A stretch of 64,000 bases of DNA, taken from Phellopilus nigrolimitatus (lineage: Eukaryota > Basidiomycota > Agaricomycetes > Hymenochaetales > Hymenochaetaceae). The notes below the pieces were generated by a model. It did not search any database. It was not told where the DNA came from and saw only the letters and a list, made by a program, of their open reading frames with translations. The DNA is taken from the NCBI GenBank assembly GCA_021029095.1, contig JAJOHG010000012.1, forward strand, positions 310,001-374,000, read 5' to 3'. Within the stretch, counting starts at the first letter, position 1. Every line of letters starts with the position of its first letter. Of this stretch, positions 59,934 to 64,000 are shown piece after piece. The position numbers and the translations under genes were made by a program.

Positions 59934-60479
59934 TGTGTTTAGCAAGATGTGGGAGATGGTAGAAGAGAAGCGATGGGGGTGAAGTGCATGTTGAGCTCAC
60001 CTTAAAAGCAACAATGGGCTTCAGCCACAAGAACGTTGCTTGTTTGGGGTCCTCAGGGTAGTCCTGTGGCTGGATGACGATGATGGTTGAAGTTGGACTG
60101 TGGCTTGCAACGTGACGCGACTTGTAACTCACAGAGTAACGCTACGTTATGGCTTACAAACTACCACGCTCAGTTACGTCCGTTACCAGACGCATCTTTT
60201 CAAAGTTTATCCGATTTCATTGTCTACTGCTACCTTCCCGAGTCATGGGAATGCAACTGCGAATCCTTTTTATCGATGTAGGAACGTACACGCTAAAGTT
60301 CCAGAGACGAAGTCCCTACCAATGTGGGTTGTAGCCAATTTACTTATAGCGCGAGTAATTCAAGAACTTGACGACTTTTTGCTTTCCCGGACCAGAACAA
60401 GCCTGAAGACTTTAGTCTCTGCTAATCTTGCGAAATCATGATGCAGTTAAGTCGTCGGTCATACGTGGCGGACGTTTCG

Positions 60480-61390
60480 TTTATGTCATACTTGCAACGG
60501 ACTGCTCGTGCATACCTTAGTCGCCAAAGGGTACTCCATCCTCCTTGACCTCGCCCTCGGTTTCATACTGCCCATGCTCACTTTATCCCAGAATGTGCGT
60601 CCCTGCCAGATGATGTGTCGAAGTCGTGGTGTGAGGACCGCTGTATTGGCCTCGACGTCTTCTGAAAACATTTTCTTAACGGTGTTCGAGAAGGGGTCCG
60701 AGACAGTGATGGCTAACAGGCGGCGGCTCGATTCGAAACATTGCAAAATCGAACGCTGAGCCCCAAATCAACTGGAATTCAAAATGGAGCGAGATCTTGT
60801 ACGTGCCATGTCAAGCAGAACAGTGCTTCCCAAGCTCGACGCGAACAGCGACAACTCGACTAACTCAGGAAACATCATAGTCACATTTTTGGCCTCGACA
60901 AGAGCCTTACGCTGTGGTCCAGCAAGGACAGCTCGAGGCAGCGGAGTTGCCGAGTGGTGCGATACGTTGCTGCATATAGTCGTATTACCGCTCGGGCACC
61001 GTAACAGCAAGACAATGAGTGTGCTGCTTTCTCGACGAGGAAGGAGGAGCCGCCAGCACGTTCTAGAGTCCACGAGTCCATTTCGCAGTAAGTGTGCACG
61101 TCCAAATTCCGTAGGGTTACGTGCTCTACGTTAAACCGCCCTGATTCAATACCTTCATATACGAAGACCAGCCGGAATGACTGGGGATTGGGGAAGTGGA
61201 GTTCTGACAGGTCCATCTCGGAGAATTGCGTCCCGAGGTGCAGAGTTTGAAGGTTCTTGTGCTGGTGAAGGGATGTGAGTAGTGCATCCATAGGTTCGAA
61301 GGATCCATTAAATGAAGCAGTATCCTCCCTTGTCTCGAGGGAGACTCAAGTACTGTAAGTTTCTGTATTGTTTGGATAAGAGAGTATGCC
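60480..61390 (-). pseudogene. F-box/LRR-type protein, C-terminal fragment (copy C side)
   Basis: Matches 720-1622. The 86-codon stretch from 60746 (FESSRRLLAITVSDPF) is uninterrupted here, whereas A and B have a stop in it. The MDALLTSLHQHKN part has small in-frame losses and frame breaks. The F-box is absent. Not expected to be functional. Confidence 0.5.
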
Positions 61391-61419
61391 GACGGAGGAG
61401 GAAGACTGTGGCTTGCAAA

Positions 61420-61640
61420 TGTGACAGGCTCAGGCTCGTAACTCAAATACATGTACTACCAGACGCGTCACAGTAAGTTCAGAGTCCGCTTTTATTGTCT
61501 ACTGCTTCCTTTTGCTCTGTACGTGATTTTTGAGCAAGTTGTGGGCACACACCTTGAATGTATTTCGCCGATATCTATATAAACGTGAACTGACTCGGAG
61601 TCCACAGACGACGTTGGTAACCACCTTACGCGCAAGTAAC
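61420..61640 (-). promoter_or_regulatory. TATA-bearing upstream segment, copy 3 of 3
   Basis: Near-identical to 1624-1860, including TCTATATAAACGTGAAC at about 61570-61586. The MITE at 61644 interrupts the homology right after it. Confidence 0.45.
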
Positions 61641-61643
61641 TTA

Positions 61644-62229
61644 CAGCGCTTTTACAAAACCTTGTCAGTGCGCGCAAAAAAAAAAAAAAAAGTTGCGGCC
61701 CCTCAGGGTGTGCCAAATAAGGCATTATTGCCTATTTGAGCGAAGTCGCGTCGTGATTGCCTCGTCCATTGTGCAGTTTGTTGTGTCGTGCAGCACACTG
61801 CCCGTGTCGAGACGCTCGTAGATGCAGAACTGGAGTCAGTGGAATTATGCAGAGGCACCCGCACAATGTACAGCCAAAATTTGACATCAACTTCGCCGGT
61901 TTGCGAGCTACACCGCCGTCGTCTCTGGGAGACTTTCGTCTGCAGGAGCTCATGCAGGTACGATATTACTATCTTAGTTACATCGAGAAGCCAAAAATGC
62001 CAGCAAGTGCATCAGGGTAGTAGTGGCTTGTCTTGTATAGCCAAAGAACACGGATATTCAATTCCTCACTGATCTTTCGATAGGGCATGCATTGTACAAC
62101 GACGACGAGAAAAAAAAAACACGACGCGACTTCGCTCAAATAGGCAATAATGCCTTATTTGGCACACCCTGAGGGGCCGCAACTTTTTTTTTTTTTTGCG
62201 CGCACTGACAAGGTTTTGTAAAAGCGCTG
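61644..62229. mobile_element. Mariner-like non-autonomous element (MITE), 586 bp, with 110 bp terminal inverted repeats
   Basis: Both ends begin CAGCGCTTTTACAAAACC and the inverted repeats match for about 110 bp, apart from one base in a poly-A run. A TA dinucleotide flanks each end (61642-61643 and 62230-62231). The uninterrupted site is visible twice in this window, near 1855 and, reversed, near 6500 (CAAGTAACTTAAGAAGCC on the minus strand), with a single TA. The 2 bp TA duplication points to the Tc1/mariner group. There is no transposase. The interior has two short open frames from 61788 and 61847. Confidence 0.87.
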
Positions 62230-62231
62230 TA

Positions 62232-62779
62232 AGAAGTATGACAAGAACAAATACATAATAGATTGTTCCATGTCGTAAGGCTCGGACTCCAGATATGATT
62301 GTATCACAAATCCTTTCATTGTAATATTTTCTCGTCTCCTATCTTCTTTTCCTGAATCCTCAATTTGTCTCTCGGTATAAAAGAACTTGTTACTCGCAGT
62401 TACCAGATTCGTCGTGTGTACCTAGTAAGAAAGCATTTTGTAATATTTAGCAGTCTTCAAACTGGATTGGGTGGCCGCACTTACTTAGGTGCTTTACTCG
62501 CTTTTTTCTTCTTCTCAGCGATGAGGCCAGGGACTTTCATGTAGAACTTCTGCACGAAAGCCCCTGGCTAGAACAGCCGATCATCAAGAGCACGTAACGG
62601 ACGTTAAGGAGCACGTTATCATATAAGCTTCGTTATATAAGGATCCAGCATTCAAAAAATGTATAGTTCGGGCGGCGACGGTACTCGTCTCAGTTTTACA
62701 CATTTATTTGAGACACGTAAGGTACTTAAGATAAGAGAACGGAGGAACAAAGTGCTAACTAAAGACATGCTTTGAACGA
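62232..62779. other. Duplicated region between MITE and NSE2 copy 2
   Basis: Aligns with 1880-2297. It holds the degenerate palindrome at 62527-62567 and about 110 bp near 62600-62740 absent from the left copy. On the minus strand, text FVQKFYMKVPGLIAEKKKK ends in a stop at about 62486, with a related stretch in the left copy; this may be the tail of a lost gene. Confidence 0.45.
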
Positions 62780-64000
62780 TCAGTCGATTATCTCCTCCGC
62801 GCCGTCGTCATCGCTTTCCGCTTCCGCCTGCCGCTGACGCTCTCTGCGAAGATGCGCTTTGACTTTCTGCTCGAGCTCTTTATTTGTCTGAAAGTTTCGG
62901 AGGGGGAAAAGGTCAATTCAATCCTATTTTAGCAAAAAAAAAAGAACTTGGAGGAGACGAGAAAGGCGAAGACTGTACCTTAAAGTCCGACCAGCCAACC
63001 ATTTTGTTGCATCCTGTAGCAGGGCATTTCTTCTTTACCGATTTGTTCCCAAGATATTCCTCAATCGCGGCTTTGCAGAAGCTATGTGTGCATACTTGTC
63101 TGGAGACGGGTTGCGAAACGTTCATTGGTAGTTAGCATAAAAGGCTGGAGAGAGAGCGAGAGCGGAATGCACTTACGAGGTAAGCGGATCCTCAAGGATT
63201 CTAAGGGTGATAGGGCATGTGTAGACCTGAGAGACACCGCCTACAACAATGTCGTCGTCATCTTCGTCGTCACCTTCCTCTGCAATATAAGATTAGTAAG
63301 TTGACGAAGAAGGCAACAAGGCAGCACGGATGGATACATACCTCTGTCGATAAGCTCGGTCATAGGCGGCATGCCCTGATCAGGGTGCTGAACCTCCTAA
63401 AGATAAGAATGTGCGACATGCGATCAAAAGCAAGTAAAAAGTAGGTGAGTAACGCGACGAACAAATATGCCTTGCTTGAAATTAGCGTAGACTTCGTCCT
63501 TTGCATACTTCTGCCTCGTTGTCTTATTCTCCCAGGCTTCCTTTTTGTCTTCGACACCTTGTTCGTACCTTCTCACTACGTTGCTCTTCGTTTGCACCGA
63601 GCCCATAGATTTATATAAGCCCCCCAAAAAAGTAGATGTTTGATTCTCACTATTTCTTCATCCAAACCAAGGTCGTTGGCGATGCCTACCAGGGTATCCT
63701 TATGTGCCTTCAGCTCAGCCTGCGTGTCAAGTAGATCACGCATGATGATATCCATATGGGCGAGCTCTTTCAAAGCCTATATTATCCATAAAAAGGATAA
63801 GTACGTTGAAGTCCGCATCAGTCTATACGCACCGCTTCGCCATCCCTGCTCTCTCCCCCTCGGCCATAGCAATTCCCACCTGTTGTACAAGCGGGAATGC
63901 TGACCTGTGGATGTTTCCCAAGACTTGCTCCCAGTCATCTGCAATCTGCGCGATTCTTCTCCCATCCGCGCGCGACAGTGGCTGGTCCTGGAAGTTCTCG
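62780..64000 (-). pseudogene. NSE2/MMS21-like SUMO ligase, second copy, partial and probably frameshifted
   Basis: The last six exons align with 2298-3288 and are open, including the SP-RING text VCTHSFCKAAIEEYL and KKCPATGCNK and the acidic tail ending at 62780. The end of exon 1 (about 63857) lacks one base relative to the first copy (CCCCCTCGG against CCCGCCTCGG on the plus strand), which shifts the frame before the splice donor. Unless splicing differs, the protein would be truncated before its helical domain. The 5' part of exon 1 lies beyond the window, so its state is unknown. Confidence 0.7.

Larger units (their letters stand above)
59615..64000. repeat. Direct segmental duplication, right copy (partner 1-3960)
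   Basis: Same gene order and orientation as the left end of the window. It has diverged through point changes, the MITE insertion and small indels. It extends past the right edge. Confidence 0.92.

Noticed and set aside
1..64000. CRISPR arrays, operons and bacterial-type promoters
   Set aside because: The window is eukaryotic with spliced genes, and no regularly spaced direct repeats of array type were seen.

Overview
The window looks like nuclear DNA of a filamentous basidiomycete, most likely an Agaricomycete. Genes are cut by many 45-65 bp GT-AG introns. There are several FunK1-type fungal protein kinases, F-box relics, a cytochrome P450, ricin-B-like lectins, an aryl-alcohol-type aldo/keto reductase and a type II NADH dehydrogenase. 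I found no rRNA, convincing tRNA or CRISPR array. The species cannot be named from the sequence.

Layout. (1) Positions 1-4500, minus strand: the 5' end of a FunK1 kinase gene (copy A), a broken F-box fragment, a TATA-bearing upstream segment and a complete NSE2/MMS21 SUMO ligase gene. (2) 4976-12389, plus strand: an aldo/keto reductase, a divergent FunK1 (copy D) and a mitochondrial NDH-2. (3) 13300-18045, plus strand: an F-box pseudogene followed by FunK1 copy B. Its first 1.6 kb (13886-15507) is a near-perfect inverted copy of 1-1622. (4) 19769-28310: an uncharacterised low-complexity protein, decayed sequence, and a tandem pair of lectin genes, the second broken. (5) 28456-34273: a Nud1/Cdc11-like leucine-rich-repeat scaffold. 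(6) 34274-42946: 8.7 kb, mostly GC-rich, with no recognisable gene. It leads into a TALE homeobox gene (42947-46702) with glutamine/histidine-rich flanks. (7) 46703-56499: a hAT-type MITE, a P450 and a four-helix membrane protein. (8) 56850-64000, minus strand: FunK1 copy C, an F-box fragment, a second MITE and a second NSE2 copy cut by the window end. This block repeats the left end of the window in direct orientation.

The most informative material is the recent segmental duplication. Three FunK1 loci (A, B, C) and two NSE2 loci share blocks in different combinations: A pairs with B on the kinase side and with C on the NSE2 side. This implies recombination or gene conversion. The kinases carry, before the kinase domain, a D...ExK pattern like that of PD-(D/E)XK nucleases. 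Copies B and C keep it and copy D has lost it. B and C are nearly identical except for one sharply divergent patch in the kinase C-lobe. Two MITEs have clean target-site duplications, and one can be compared with empty sites inside this same window.

Gene models were read by eye. Exon edges given as exact follow consensus GT/AG sites that keep frame; homology calls rest on recognised motifs and were not searched.
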